A DNA stretch of 64,000 nt from the IMG/VR virus record IMGVR_UViG_3300018875_000004, positions 1 to 64,000 of that record. The stretch is one strand, 5' to 3'. Position numbers and translations under genes: made by a program. Source of the DNA: a virus. Positions 6,659-13,439 of the stretch are shown here, one piece after another (within the stretch, counting starts at the first letter, position 1; every line of letters starts with the position of its first letter). Below the pieces are notes generated by a model that saw only the letters and a list, made by a program, of their open reading frames with translations, ran no database searches and was not told the origin of the DNA.

Positions 6659-6690
6659 AGGCAAGGCTTACGAGTCTTGCCTTTTTTATT
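6659..6690 (+). terminator. Rho-independent terminator
   Basis: GGCAAGGCT (6660-6668) pairs with AGTCTTGCC (6673-6681), flanked by an A run before and TTTTTT after. It ends the receptor-peptide transcript; the 6536-6659 stretch before it contains no gene I can support. Confidence 0.85.
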
Positions 6691-6703
6691 TGGAGGAGAC
6701 GTT

Positions 6704-6961
6704 ATGAAGTATGAATTTCACTACCGACTAGAGAAGGAACTGAAGGCAGGGATAGACGAACAAGGAAACCCCGCGGAAGCCTATGCACAGTTCTCGTTTG
6801 AGTCACCACTTGATTTATCCGAAGAGAAGATCAAAAAGATTCACGAAGGCCCGGGCAGGCGCCAGATCGCCATGGGAGATGCGGAGTATATGAAATATGT
6901 AACGCCAATCACAAAAGAAGAATACGACCGCGAGGCAGCGGTAGAAGAGGAGACAGACTAA
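6704..6961 (+). CDS. Hypothetical protein
   Basis: An 85-residue acidic protein starting at ATG 6704 behind GGAGGAG (6692-6698), located right after a terminator. Its Tyr/Phe-rich start looks like a beta strand pair. The stop TAA overlaps the ATG of the next gene (TAATG). No family was recognised. Confidence 0.72.
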   Translation: MKYEFHYRLEKELKAGIDEQGNPAEAYAQFSFESPLDLSEEKIKKIHEGPGRRQIAMGDAEYMKYVTPITKEEYDREAAVEEETD

Positions 6962-7659
6962 TGAACCAAATGCCGCCACTTGATTTTAATAATGCAATCG
7001 CTGATACGATGACAAAGCTTACCGAGGAGAATTATATAGGCCAAGTCATCGAGAAACAGTTGAAAAAAACCATTGATGATATCGTCGAAAGTGCGCTCCG
7101 ATCTTACAGTGATTTTGGCAAGGGACTGAAGCAGCAGGTTGAAGCGCAGCTGCAGATCAATCTTGATAAGCTGGATCTTCCAAGCTATAACGAACTCATT
7201 ATTCAAACGATTAAAAGCGAACTCGATCGAACCGTTCACGAGATGGGTGTTGCCAAGATGACGGAACAGCTGGAGGAACTTCTGGGAACGAAGAAAGAAA
7301 CGATTAATTTCTCAGAAATTCTGAAAGAGATGGTCGAAAGAGATTGCGAATTGGAAGAACTGGAGTATGAAGAAACTCATGAAATTACAGTTCATGCTGA
7401 TCCAAATTCTCGCACACTGTCATTCATCTATTTTGACCCAGAAGCAGATCAAGAGAGCTATCGATGTAAATATCGTCTGGTGCTGGATAGTGACGGCACT
7501 GTGAATAGCTTCAGTGTTCGAGACAGGGAATTTAACCACAAGGAGATCATTGGCGGTCTCTATGGCATAGAAGCTACGCTCTTCAAAGCATACACACACG
7601 GAACTAAGATCATTATGGACGACTACGAAACCGAGTTCTCCAATCCAGAGCACGATTAA
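6961..7659 (+). CDS. Hypothetical protein with a long helical N-terminal half
   Basis: A 232-residue acidic protein. Residues about 1-135 are strongly helical and may form coiled coils; residues about 140-225 read as beta strands with a conserved-looking SYRCKYRLVLDSDG segment. The start overlaps the stop of the previous gene. No family was recognised. Confidence 0.7.
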   Translation: MNQMPPLDFNNAIADTMTKLTEENYIGQVIEKQLKKTIDDIVESALRSYSDFGKGLKQQVEAQLQINLDKLDLPSYNELIIQTIKSELDRTVHEMGVAKMTEQLEELLGTKKETINFSEILKEMVERDCELEELEYEETHEITVHADPNSRTLSFIYFDPEADQESYRCKYRLVLDSDGTVNSFSVRDREFNHKEIIGGLYGIEATLFKAYTHGTKIIMDDYETEFSNPEHD

Positions 7660-7686
7660 TCATCTCACTAATACGGAGGAATCCCT

Positions 7687-7911
7687 ATGAGCAAACGATA
7701 TATTCTGATTATTAAAAGAGGCAGTAAAGACGTCCGTGCGGACGATCGGAACAACCCTCGGTATGATCCGCCGCAGAAGGATGATGTAGTCCTGGAATTT
7801 GACAAGCAGCTTGAGATGGTCGATAAGGCCCGTGAGCTGCTGAATCAGGGCATGGCGATCTGCACGCGCGGAGACAGTAAGCAGCTGCGTCAGTTCAAGT
7901 CCGCGCTTTGA
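7687..7911 (+). CDS. Small hypothetical protein
   Basis: A 74-residue charged protein beginning MSKRYILIIKRG, behind ACGGAGGAA (7673-7681). A strong promoter starts at its stop codon, so transcription is renewed immediately after it. No family was recognised. Confidence 0.7.
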   Translation: MSKRYILIIKRGSKDVRADDRNNPRYDPPQKDDVVLEFDKQLEMVDKARELLNQGMAICTRGDSKQLRQFKSAL

Positions 7912-7936
7912 CAAAAGATGTAATAAATGCTATTAT
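7908..7936 (+). promoter_or_regulatory. Consensus sigma-A promoter
   Basis: A perfect TTGACA (7908-7913), 17-bp spacer and TATTAT (7931-7936). It is one of the strongest-looking promoters in the window. Its first product is a short structured RNA ending at a terminator near 8020, with read-through into the genes from 8044. Confidence 0.85.
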
Positions 7937-7942
7937 CAAGAT

Positions 7943-8020
7943 CCCAGTAAGAACATGTGGTACTTTGCATTAACCCGTTTTTTGCGCGAGCCCTCACTTA
8001 ATACGTGGGGGTTTTATTTT
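7943..8020 (+). ncRNA. Short structured leader or small RNA, copy 1
   Basis: The predicted transcript from the consensus promoter runs about 75 bases to a hairpin, CCCTCAC (7991-7997) with GTGGGGG (8005-8011), followed by TTTTATTTT. AACCC at 7972-7976 could instead pair with GGGTT at 8009-8013. The same layout recurs at 9061-9104 with compensating changes, so it looks like a duplicated attenuator-like element. Confidence 0.55.
7991..8020 (+). terminator. Terminator or attenuator hairpin
   Basis: A 7-bp stem with one G-T pair (7991-7997 with 8005-8011) followed by a T-rich tract, placed only 55 bp after a strong promoter and just before the ribosome binding site at 8028, as in attenuators. 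Confidence 0.6.
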
Positions 8021-8043
8021 ATTCAATGGAGGAAACTATAGAT

Positions 8044-8322
8044 ATGAGTATGCAAAAGAAGCTGGAAAAGGCAAGACGCGAAGGTTATTTGGCTGGTCTT
8101 AAAGCCAGCGCTGCTGCCGAGGAGATCCGGAACTCATTCCTGGAAGGTATCAAAGTTGGCGCCGATGCTGCGAACCAGGTCTGGGAATCTGCGATTAAGA
8201 ATACGCCAGGTGTTGGGCCAAAAACCGTTGATAAAATCCACAATCAGGCTAAAAAAGAACATAGCGAGCGAAAAGCTGAACGTGAATCGCTTGCCGCAGA
8301 GACCTTCGTCAAGGGAGCGTAA
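8044..8322 (+). CDS. Small helical hypothetical protein
   Basis: A 92-residue, Ala/Lys/Glu-rich, probably all-helical protein. Residues about 55-65 read PGVGPKTVDKI, similar to the helix-hairpin-helix DNA-binding turn (PGVGPKTA) of DNA repair proteins. The start at 8044 has GGAGGAAAC 7 bp upstream. It is first behind the attenuator-like leader and precedes the XRE regulator by 3 bp. A DNA-binding role is plausible from the GVGPKT turn; the rest is unassigned. Confidence 0.68.
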   Translation: MSMQKKLEKARREGYLAGLKASAAAEEIRNSFLEGIKVGADAANQVWESAIKNTPGVGPKTVDKIHNQAKKEHSERKAERESLAAETFVKGA

Positions 8323-8325
8323 CCC

Positions 8326-8829
8326 ATGCCTAAAAATAAAGTATTAATAGATTCACGTAAGAAGGCGAATCTGACTATTGCTGAAGCAGCTCACCAGATC
8401 GGAATATCTTACGGAATGCTCGCCATGCTTGAAAGCGGGAGCCGGAAAGGCGGAGATGCCACAAAAACCAAGATAGCTAAATTCTACGGGAGAACTGTAG
8501 CTGAAATTTTTTTCAATGATGACAATCAAGATTTGCCAATCCAACTTGAAGACTTTATTATCTGCAAGAAGGATGGAAAAGATGCTCTTTTGAAAATTTT
8601 TATTGATGAGTATAATTCTATCGATAATGGAAATCCCACATATGGAGTCATAGACATACTTGCTTCTGAATCCACTTTCGAGGGAGTGTATACTTCGATT
8701 GAAAGACTACTGGAAGCAATTAATGATATCTATGATAAGATTGAGATTGTTAAGTCCGCAGAGCTTTTTATCGGCCGGAAGAACCTTAATTCAAGATTCG
8801 ACGGATATACACGAATAAGTGGAGGATGA
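8326..8829 (+). CDS. XRE-family helix-turn-helix regulator
   Basis: A 167-residue protein whose first 60 residues fit the Xre/Cro fold: a first helix around RKKANLTIAEAAHQIG, a recognition helix around SYGMLAMLESGSR and the closing helices ending near TVAEIFF. The C-terminal 100 residues are a separate helical domain without a recognised family, possibly for dimerisation or ligand sensing. Such proteins usually bind palindromic operators as dimers; it is therefore a candidate for the factor that reads the 14-bp palindrome found across the window, but nothing in the sequence proves this. It follows the 8044 gene by 3 bp within the same operon. Confidence 0.8.
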   Translation: MPKNKVLIDSRKKANLTIAEAAHQIGISYGMLAMLESGSRKGGDATKTKIAKFYGRTVAEIFFNDDNQDLPIQLEDFIICKKDGKDALLKIFIDEYNSIDNGNPTYGVIDILASESTFEGVYTSIERLLEAINDIYDKIEIVKSAELFIGRKNLNSRFDGYTRISGG

Positions 8830-8832
8830 CTC

Positions 8833-9030
8833 ATGCGACGTTGGAGTTTCAGAAACAATGTCAGAAACGCGATACATGGCTCAGTGAGTCGATATAACCG
8901 GCAGCACAGCCAAAAGCGAAAAAAGAAACCAGTGCCACAAAATGGTATCTGGTCGTCAATCAAAATCATTTTAGGATCTATCCTGATTGCTTTCATAGCC
9001 TTTATGTACTTTTGGTATACGGGCCCTTAG
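8833..9030 (+). CDS. Small membrane protein with a basic tail
   Basis: A 65-residue protein: residues 1-38 are very basic (RKKKP-type clusters), and about 41-62 form one transmembrane helix rich in Ile, Phe and Ala. It starts 4 bp after the stop of the XRE gene, behind GGAGG at 8820-8824. The basic part would remain in the cytoplasm. Function unknown. Confidence 0.65.
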   Translation: MRRWSFRNNVRNAIHGSVSRYNRQHSQKRKKKPVPQNGIWSSIKIILGSILIAFIAFMYFWYTGP

Positions 9031-9054
9031 GCATTCTATTAAGATGTGTCACAT

Positions 9055-9106
9055 GATGAATAAGCCCGCTTATTGTGCGAGCCCTCACTGAAAAGTGGGG
9101 GCTTAA
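9055..9106 (+). ncRNA. Short structured RNA element, copy 2
   Basis: A second copy of the element at 7972-8013: the core GCGAGCCCTCACT is shared, followed by GTGGGGG. AAGCCC (9062-9067) can pair with GGGCTT (9099-9104), matching AACCC/GGGTT in copy 1 with a compensating extra pair, and CCCTCAC (9082-9088) can pair with GTGGGGG (9095-9101). Unlike copy 1 it lacks a T run, so it is not a terminator. Function unknown. Confidence 0.5.
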
Positions 9107-9110
9107 ACTT

Positions 9111-9200
9111 ACCTCCAGACATATGTACAAAATCCACCTTTGGTGAACATGTCTAAATTAAAGCGTTAAAGTGGTGCAGTAAATTCAACGGTCTGGAGCT
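9111..9200 (+). promoter_or_regulatory. Leader that can hide a ribosome binding site
   Basis: CTCCAGAC (9113-9120) is perfectly complementary to GTCTGGAG (9191-9198), which contains the GGAG used by the gene at 9209. An alternative pairing, AGACAT (9117-9122) with ATGTCT (9149-9154), uses part of the same left arm. The two folds exclude each other, so translation could be switched. No ligand or protein is suggested by the sequence. Confidence 0.4.
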
Positions 9201-9208
9201 GAAAAACT

Positions 9209-9556
9209 TTGAGTCAATTAAAGAAAAAATATTACCAAACTCGCAGACAATTTCGTATCGATCTGCACGCTGCTATGAAGAACAATCCGGCGATTGCTGT
9301 CGTCGTCATTAAAACATACCGGGCCAGCTACTACATGTCGCACATCGGCAAGATCTGGTGGATGATGCGCAATCACCCTGGCTTTCGTGAAGAATACAAC
9401 AATGAGCTTTTCGGAAAGATTCTAACCGGCGAAGATGCTCTGTTTCACTCTCTCCATTTTGCTGCACCTGATATTTGGAAGAAATATTATGGAAAGATTC
9501 CTGAGTGCTTTGCTATGGGCGATGCCTTGGGTATCGCCTATCGAGTCCTAAAATAA
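9209..9556 (+). CDS. Hypothetical protein
   Basis: A 115-residue, aromatic-rich, basic protein starting at TTG 9209 with GGAG at 9195-9198. No transmembrane segment or known motif was seen. The 5' leader can fold over its ribosome binding site, and a strong terminator follows at once, so it is a single-gene transcript unit or the end of one. Confidence 0.65.
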   Translation: MSQLKKKYYQTRRQFRIDLHAAMKNNPAIAVVVIKTYRASYYMSHIGKIWWMMRNHPGFREEYNNELFGKILTGEDALFHSLHFAAPDIWKKYYGKIPECFAMGDALGIAYRVLK

Positions 9557-9558
9557 AA

Positions 9559-9592
9559 CAGAGCCGCTTCCTTAGCGGCTCTGTTTCTATTG
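9559..9592 (+). terminator. Strong rho-independent terminator
   Basis: AACAGAGCCGCT pairs perfectly with AGCGGCTCTGTT around a 5-base loop, followed by TCTATT. It closes the + strand block ending at 9556. Confidence 0.85.
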
Positions 9593-9607
9593 TGCTCATA
9601 TTGTATC

Positions 9608-9790
9608 TTAATATACGTCCATCCACGGAGTCTTCTTCTTACAGCTTCTGTGCTTGGTTATAACTCCGCACTCGACATCAGTGAAACTGAATTTCTTCAC
9701 TTTCGGAACGTACTTTATTTTTGTAACATGCGTTTTGGTTATCTTCTTGAAGTACGTTTTCGGTTTTGGAATTTTGCAGCAATGCTTCAT
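9608..9790 (-). CDS. Small Lys-rich, Cys-containing protein
   Basis: A 60-residue, very basic protein (many K-T-x-x-K clusters) with four cysteines. AGAGGTGATC lies 5-15 bp upstream on the - strand. It is one of two - strand genes in an otherwise + strand region and follows 9851-10435 after a 60-bp gap. Its charge suggests binding to nucleic acid or cell-wall polymers. No family was recognised. Confidence 0.5.
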   Translation of the reverse strand: MKHCCKIPKPKTYFKKITKTHVTKIKYVPKVKKFSFTDVECGVITKHRSCKKKTPWMDVY

Positions 9791-9850
9791 GGATGATCAC
9801 CTCTTTGCAGTTTTAATCATTGTATTGCGCAACCGCGTGAGGTGATTGGA

Positions 9851-10435
9851 CTAATCCATTTTTCTCATGTAATATGGCTGATTCCTCAGCACATACCCTG
9901 AGTGAGCGATCATCGTGTACATCGTAAGCATGGAATCCGACATATCACCAATAACAGATACCGCAGTGGTTTCATCGGCATCATATGAGCTTTGGTCTTC
10001 ATACGTGTACAACGTGAATCCATATCGTTCGTCAGCTTTGATTCGATAGTACCTGTTGTAGCTTTTTTCATATTCGGTTCCCGGGCTTTGGACGATTTCT
10101 ATCACTCCATCCTCTCGGTATGTATTCCGCGAGGTGATCTTATCTGGATCTTCTGCGTTAAATATTTCCCATGTTCCATAGATGACCTCTCGATCAAAGC
10201 CGTCCGCTGAGCTGTCTACAGCTGCTACTTGCGACGGATCAGGGTCTGGTATCGATTCTGCGTCCCCTTCCTCCACTGCTTCCTGCGCGTCCACAGGCGC
10301 TTCAGGCGGCGCGTCTTCCAAAGTCGCCGTAACGGCAACAGCGTTGTCTTGTCTGCTCAGGACGACGATCGCCGTGATTGATAGGGTCACTGCAGTAATC
10401 ACAAGCATGATGGTAATCATTTTTAAAAACTTCAT
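9851..10435 (-). CDS. Membrane-anchored extracytoplasmic protein
   Basis: A 194-residue protein. Residues about 5-27 form one transmembrane segment or uncleaved signal anchor, followed by an acidic, Ala/Pro/Glu-rich linker (about 30-75) and a C-terminal domain with GTWEIF near residue 85 and many Tyr, reminiscent of small lipocalin-like beta domains that start with a GxW motif. No lipobox cysteine is present. AGGAGGAG precedes the start. It is transcribed divergently from the toxin-antitoxin operon, with TTATGT and TATGAT as a possible promoter near 10470-10500. It could be a surface or superinfection-related protein made in the lysogen; that is inference. Confidence 0.65.
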   Translation of the reverse strand: MKFLKMITIMLVITAVTLSITAIVVLSRQDNAVAVTATLEDAPPEAPVDAQEAVEEGDAESIPDPDPSQVAAVDSSADGFDREVIYGTWEIFNAEDPDKITSRNTYREDGVIEIVQSPGTEYEKSYNRYYRIKADERYGFTLYTYEDQSSYDADETTAVSVIGDMSDSMLTMYTMIAHSGYVLRNQPYYMRKMD

Positions 10436-10519
10436 GAGGTCTCCTCCTGGGTCAAATGGTCTATCAGAAATATATCATAAGTCCCTAACCTTTGGCACAT
10501 AAACTTCGACAACTTTCAG

Positions 10520-10548
10520 TTGTGAGCTTTCTATAAATTGGGTATAAT
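10520..10548 (+). promoter_or_regulatory. Promoter of the toxin-antitoxin operon
   Basis: TTGTGA (10520-10525), 17-bp spacer and a perfect TATAAT (10543-10548). A palindromic operator begins 22 bp after the -10 box. Confidence 0.78.
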
Positions 10549-10570
10549 CTATTAAAAGGCGGGAATACTG

Positions 10571-10589
10571 AATCTATCATTGATAGATT
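10571..10589. promoter_or_regulatory. 19-bp palindromic operator of the toxin-antitoxin operon
   Basis: AATCTATCA-T-TGATAGATT is a perfect palindrome with one central base, located in the 5' leader just before GGAGG. It differs from the phage-wide TGTAAY palindrome, so it is probably the site for autoregulation by the antitoxin, as in phd-doc. Confidence 0.65.
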
Positions 10590-10602
10590 GGAGGTATGCG
10601 CC

Positions 10603-10752
10603 GTGAAGAAGGAGGAAAAGAAGATGGCTATCCGCAAGGAAGACCTGATTGATACGAAGAAGAAACTCGATCGTAAGCAGCTGATTCGCTCTGTGACCAA
10701 GCAGGCGTGTCGCGAAAACGACGAAGGTCTTAGGAGGCTTTCGAAAAATTGA
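10603..10752 (+). CDS. Putative antitoxin partner of Doc
   Basis: A 49-residue basic protein from GTG 10603 (GGAGG at 10590-10594), or 42 residues from ATG 10624 behind AGGAGG at 10610-10615. It is charged and helical, with no clear Phd or AbrB fold. It lies directly before the Doc-like toxin, overlapping its TTG start by 4 bp, the usual order and coupling of antitoxin and toxin. The role is inferred from position; the protein itself was not recognised. Confidence 0.55.
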   Translation: MKKEEKKMAIRKEDLIDTKKKLDRKQLIRSVTKQACRENDEGLRRLSKN

Positions 10753-11147
10753 TTGAGCGGTTAACACCTGATGATATCAGGGACATTCATGACACTGCGC
10801 TGGAGCTTTATAACGGGCTTCCAGGCGAGAATGAGCCGGGGCTAATAGACTTTATTGCCGAAAAGCCTTTTATGGGTTTTGGCGACGAAGAATATTACCC
10901 CGGTTTATTTTTGAAGGCTGCCGTTTATATGGAAGGATTTGCTACACACCAGGTCTTCTGCGATGGTAATAAGCGAACCGGTTATTTGAGTGCGAAGGTC
11001 TTTCTTATGCTCAATGGCTACCATCTGAAGGTAACAGACGATGATCTATACAACACCACGATTGCCGTGGCCACGAAAGACATCGGTCTTCAGCAGTTGG
11101 CTGAATGGCTGGAGCAGAACTCCGTCGAAGAACCATTTGAATATTAG
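10749..11147 (+). CDS. doc: Doc-family toxin (Fic fold kinase)
   Basis: A 132-residue protein of the usual Doc length. The signature around residues 67-76 reads HQVFCDGNKR, followed by TGYLSAKVFLMLNGY, the conserved helix of the Doc group. In P1, Doc phosphorylates elongation factor Tu and stops translation until neutralised by its antitoxin. The histidine stands one residue further from the Phe than in P1 Doc, so the exact catalytic residue should be treated with care. It starts with TTG overlapping the antitoxin stop. On a phage it may stabilise a plasmid prophage or abort infection by competitors. Confidence 0.85.
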   Translation: MIERLTPDDIRDIHDTALELYNGLPGENEPGLIDFIAEKPFMGFGDEEYYPGLFLKAAVYMEGFATHQVFCDGNKRTGYLSAKVFLMLNGYHLKVTDDDLYNTTIAVATKDIGLQQLAEWLEQNSVEEPFEY

Positions 11148-11158
11148 GCGGTGACACA

Positions 11159-11422
11159 TTGCAAGCCTTATCCATATACTTAGCAATCGGCTCCATTCTT
11201 GGAGCCTTGTTTGTTCTATTTATTTACTACAACGCGCCACATGCGGATGAAGAATTATCTGCAGAAGAATGTAACAAGTTACAAACAACTTGGAATACGA
11301 TTTCTGCCGCTTCGGGTGGTGATCTACTTGCCTTATTCTTCTTATTCGCAATAATCGCCGTCGCGTGGCCGCTCTTTATTATTTATATCATTTATGACAC
11401 GATAACCAGTTCGAAAGGATAA
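11159..11422 (+). CDS. Small protein with two membrane segments
   Basis: An 87-residue protein starting at TTG 11159. Residues about 5-25 and 53-80 are hydrophobic membrane helices, separated by an acidic loop. It follows doc by 11 bp. A perfect copy of the palindrome TGTAACAAGTTACA (11270-11283) falls inside it. Function unknown; immunity-like or holin-like roles are possible. Confidence 0.6.
   Translation: MQALSIYLAIGSILGALFVLFIYYNAPHADEELSAEECNKLQTTWNTISAASGGDLLALFFLFAIIAVAWPLFIIYIIYDTITSSKG
11270..11283. promoter_or_regulatory. Palindromic operator-like site, copy 3 (in coding sequence)
   Basis: TGTAACAAGTTACA matches the consensus arms exactly, but it lies inside a gene and I see no convincing promoter beside it. 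It may be real or chance. Confidence 0.35.
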
Positions 11423-11428
11423 TGTAAC

Positions 11429-11788
11429 ATGATACAAAATGATAAGCGTGACCTTCGGCTCCTGTATCAGCCTGGCGATCGTGTCTTCTACCGCGCCATT
11501 GCTTTAAGGCAGCCGACCGAGACGTACCGCTCAGGAACCGTCATTCGGATCACCGAGCGGCTTCTTTTCGTCAAGCCAGATCTTCCGGAGAACGAAAGAT
11601 ACCTTTCTGGAAATTCCGGCATGCTTCGCTATCCTTATATTGGTGCTATGCGTGATGTTGTTAAATATACGCCGGAGAATGCCAAGATCGTCGAGGAGCT
11701 GTCTGCGATCAATGAACTGGTGACGTCCAGTATAGAAAAAGAGCTGCTGCTGCTGAAAAAACTAAAAGGAGAGCAAATCGATGAGTGA
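11429..11788 (+). CDS. Hypothetical protein
   Basis: A 119-residue protein. The first 80 residues look like a small beta domain (YQPGDRVFYRAI resembles an SH3-like or chromo-like start), and the last 35 are helical. It overlaps the next gene by 8 bp. No family was firmly recognised. Confidence 0.65.
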   Translation: MIQNDKRDLRLLYQPGDRVFYRAIALRQPTETYRSGTVIRITERLLFVKPDLPENERYLSGNSGMLRYPYIGAMRDVVKYTPENAKIVEELSAINELVTSSIEKELLLLKKLKGEQIDE

Positions 11789-12143
11789 TTCCAGAGATGA
11801 TGGCTTCTATGAATTATTCTGTCAGATAGAAAAAGAGAGAGATGATCTTCGAGACGGGATTCAGCGAATGAAAGAAGAATATGAGCGCATCCTTTCATCC
11901 GCACGTAATGATTTCACGGACCTTCGTTCGCAGCTGCAGGAGGCTCAGGATCTTGCCAACATGCGCTTGAAGAGTCTGGATGTAACCAATCAGTACTTGA
12001 ATGAAGCACGCGGGCAGATAAAGCTTGTTGCCTCCCATATTGCCAATCCTCGTCTGGATCCAGAGACCACCTTATCTATGTGCAGGACTCTTTTACAAAA
12101 ATGGACTACTCAACTGGAAGGCGGAAACAACAATGCAGGATAA
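11781..12143 (+). CDS. Coiled-coil hypothetical protein
   Basis: A 120-residue protein dominated by heptad-like Leu/Glu/Arg patterns from about residue 12 to 90, indicating a coiled coil. The start overlaps the previous gene by 8 bp and its end overlaps the next by 11 bp. No family was recognised. Confidence 0.65.
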   Translation: MSDSRDDGFYELFCQIEKERDDLRDGIQRMKEEYERILSSARNDFTDLRSQLQEAQDLANMRLKSLDVTNQYLNEARGQIKLVASHIANPRLDPETTLSMCRTLLQKWTTQLEGGNNNAG

Positions 12144-12948
12144 CGAAATCATCATCTTAGATGCCTGGATGCAGTTGGATCATGAAGGCAACTATATGAA
12201 TATGTATACGGATCGTAACGAAGCGATCACTAACCACCCCGATGATAATTTCATTCAAGGCTATACGCTTTCTGCCGGCTCTGATATGAACGACTTTATC
12301 GAGGACAACTTCGAGGATTTTTATCCGGAGCGCGGTGCCATGGACACGCTGCTGCGTAAGCATGATCTGATGCAGTATGTAAACGACATGACTGAGAGTC
12401 GTTGGACTCTGATTCATGTCGAGAACGGCATTCACACAGTCATGTTTCATGGGTTGCATTTGAACGCCGTCACACTGAACTTTGACGATGAATTGATGAA
12501 GATGAAATACCCTGGATGGAATAGTCCGTATGCTACAATTCGATGTCCTCATTGCCTTGCCTTATCTTCGGAGTTCAAATGGAACGTGGCCACATTGGTT
12601 GACTTCGACTCAGGCTATAATTTCACCCGTATTCAAAACATTGAAGAACACGAGCATGATACTGGATTTACTTGTCCGCAATGTTTTCGTGAATCGACAT
12701 CCAGCGAACTGAACTTCATTCCAGAAGGATATGTGCTGCTTAAATCCAACCCCGAAATTAAGATGTATCTTTCGGATGATGATGTGGTCGTCTATCTTCG
12801 TTTTGAAGGCGCGAAAGAATTGCTTAATACCAATGAGCCGTTTGCTTTTGCTATTGCCAGCGCCAAGGATATCTTCAGAGCCAACTACTTTGTCAAAAAG
12901 GAGGACTACCGTGGAGACGAATCCGGATCTGCAGCAGAAAATTCTTAA
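12133..12948 (+). CDS. Zinc-binding hypothetical protein
   Basis: A 271-residue acidic protein. CPHC near residue 138 and CPQC near 178 could form one zinc ribbon with a 36-residue insert. The first half holds an acidic region with DNFIQGYTL and FIEDNFEDFYPE segments. ATG 12133 is chosen (AAGGCGG upstream at 12118-12124) rather than the longer open frame from 12025, which would overlap the previous gene completely. No family was recognised. Confidence 0.65.
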   Translation: MQDNEIIILDAWMQLDHEGNYMNMYTDRNEAITNHPDDNFIQGYTLSAGSDMNDFIEDNFEDFYPERGAMDTLLRKHDLMQYVNDMTESRWTLIHVENGIHTVMFHGLHLNAVTLNFDDELMKMKYPGWNSPYATIRCPHCLALSSEFKWNVATLVDFDSGYNFTRIQNIEEHEHDTGFTCPQCFRESTSSELNFIPEGYVLLKSNPEIKMYLSDDDVVVYLRFEGAKELLNTNEPFAFAIASAKDIFRANYFVKKEDYRGDESGSAAENS

Positions 12949-13189
12949 TATTATACAGCTTAATTGCGATCATGGAGCTGTCGTAAAACTGGATGAGACT
13001 ATGTACGCTTACGGTGATTCCGATACGTTCGAGATCATTATGAGCGAAGTATGGGATGATTTTGGTGTGATTCTCTATGACCGGAATTACGAAAAAGACA
13101 TTGGCGATTTGAAGGTTTCTGAATTTATTGATCGAACAATTGAACTTATAAAGGAGCATCAAGCAAATGGAAAACCCGAGAAAGCTTGA
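12911..13189 (+). CDS. Small acyl-carrier-like protein (tentative)
   Basis: A 92-residue acidic protein from GTG 12911 behind AAGGAGGA (12899-12906). Its pattern resembles acyl carrier proteins: size, acidity, a DSDTFEIIM segment where ACPs have DSLDTVELVM, then DDFGV and a closing helix. The serine that would carry phosphopantetheine is present, but the following Leu is Asp. The similarity is by eye only, so a carrier function is not established. Confidence 0.5.
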   Translation: METNPDLQQKILNIIQLNCDHGAVVKLDETMYAYGDSDTFEIIMSEVWDDFGVILYDRNYEKDIGDLKVSEFIDRTIELIKEHQANGKPEKA

Positions 13190-13427
13190 AGACGTTATCG
13201 ACCAGCTGCTGGAAGCATCGACTGACGAGAAATTCAATGAGACTCTGAAGAAGATCCGCAGCCGTATTTTCTACACCCCACCTGAAGCGATGGGATTCCG
13301 TTGGGAGGAAGTGCAAGCTGCATTAACGAAAGCTGTGCCGGTTCCGATCCCAAATGATGAGGGATACAAGCTGGTCGGCATTTTCACCAATATGACAGAC
13401 GAACAAGTCCGAAAAGCTTTCGGCTAA
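13167..13427 (+). CDS. Small hypothetical protein
   Basis: An 86-residue charged protein, overlapping the preceding gene by 23 bp; AAGGAG at 13150-13155 precedes the ATG. The N-terminal half is helical; the C-terminus ends with a helix DEQVRKAFG. No family was recognised. Confidence 0.65.
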   Translation: MENPRKLEDVIDQLLEASTDEKFNETLKKIRSRIFYTPPEAMGFRWEEVQAALTKAVPVPIPNDEGYKLVGIFTNMTDEQVRKAFG

Positions 13428-13439
13428 GGAGGATGAATC

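Noticed and set aside
12025-12132. Longer N-terminus for the zinc-binding protein at 12133
   Set aside because: The extension overlaps the upstream gene in full and has no ribosome binding site, while 12133 has one.
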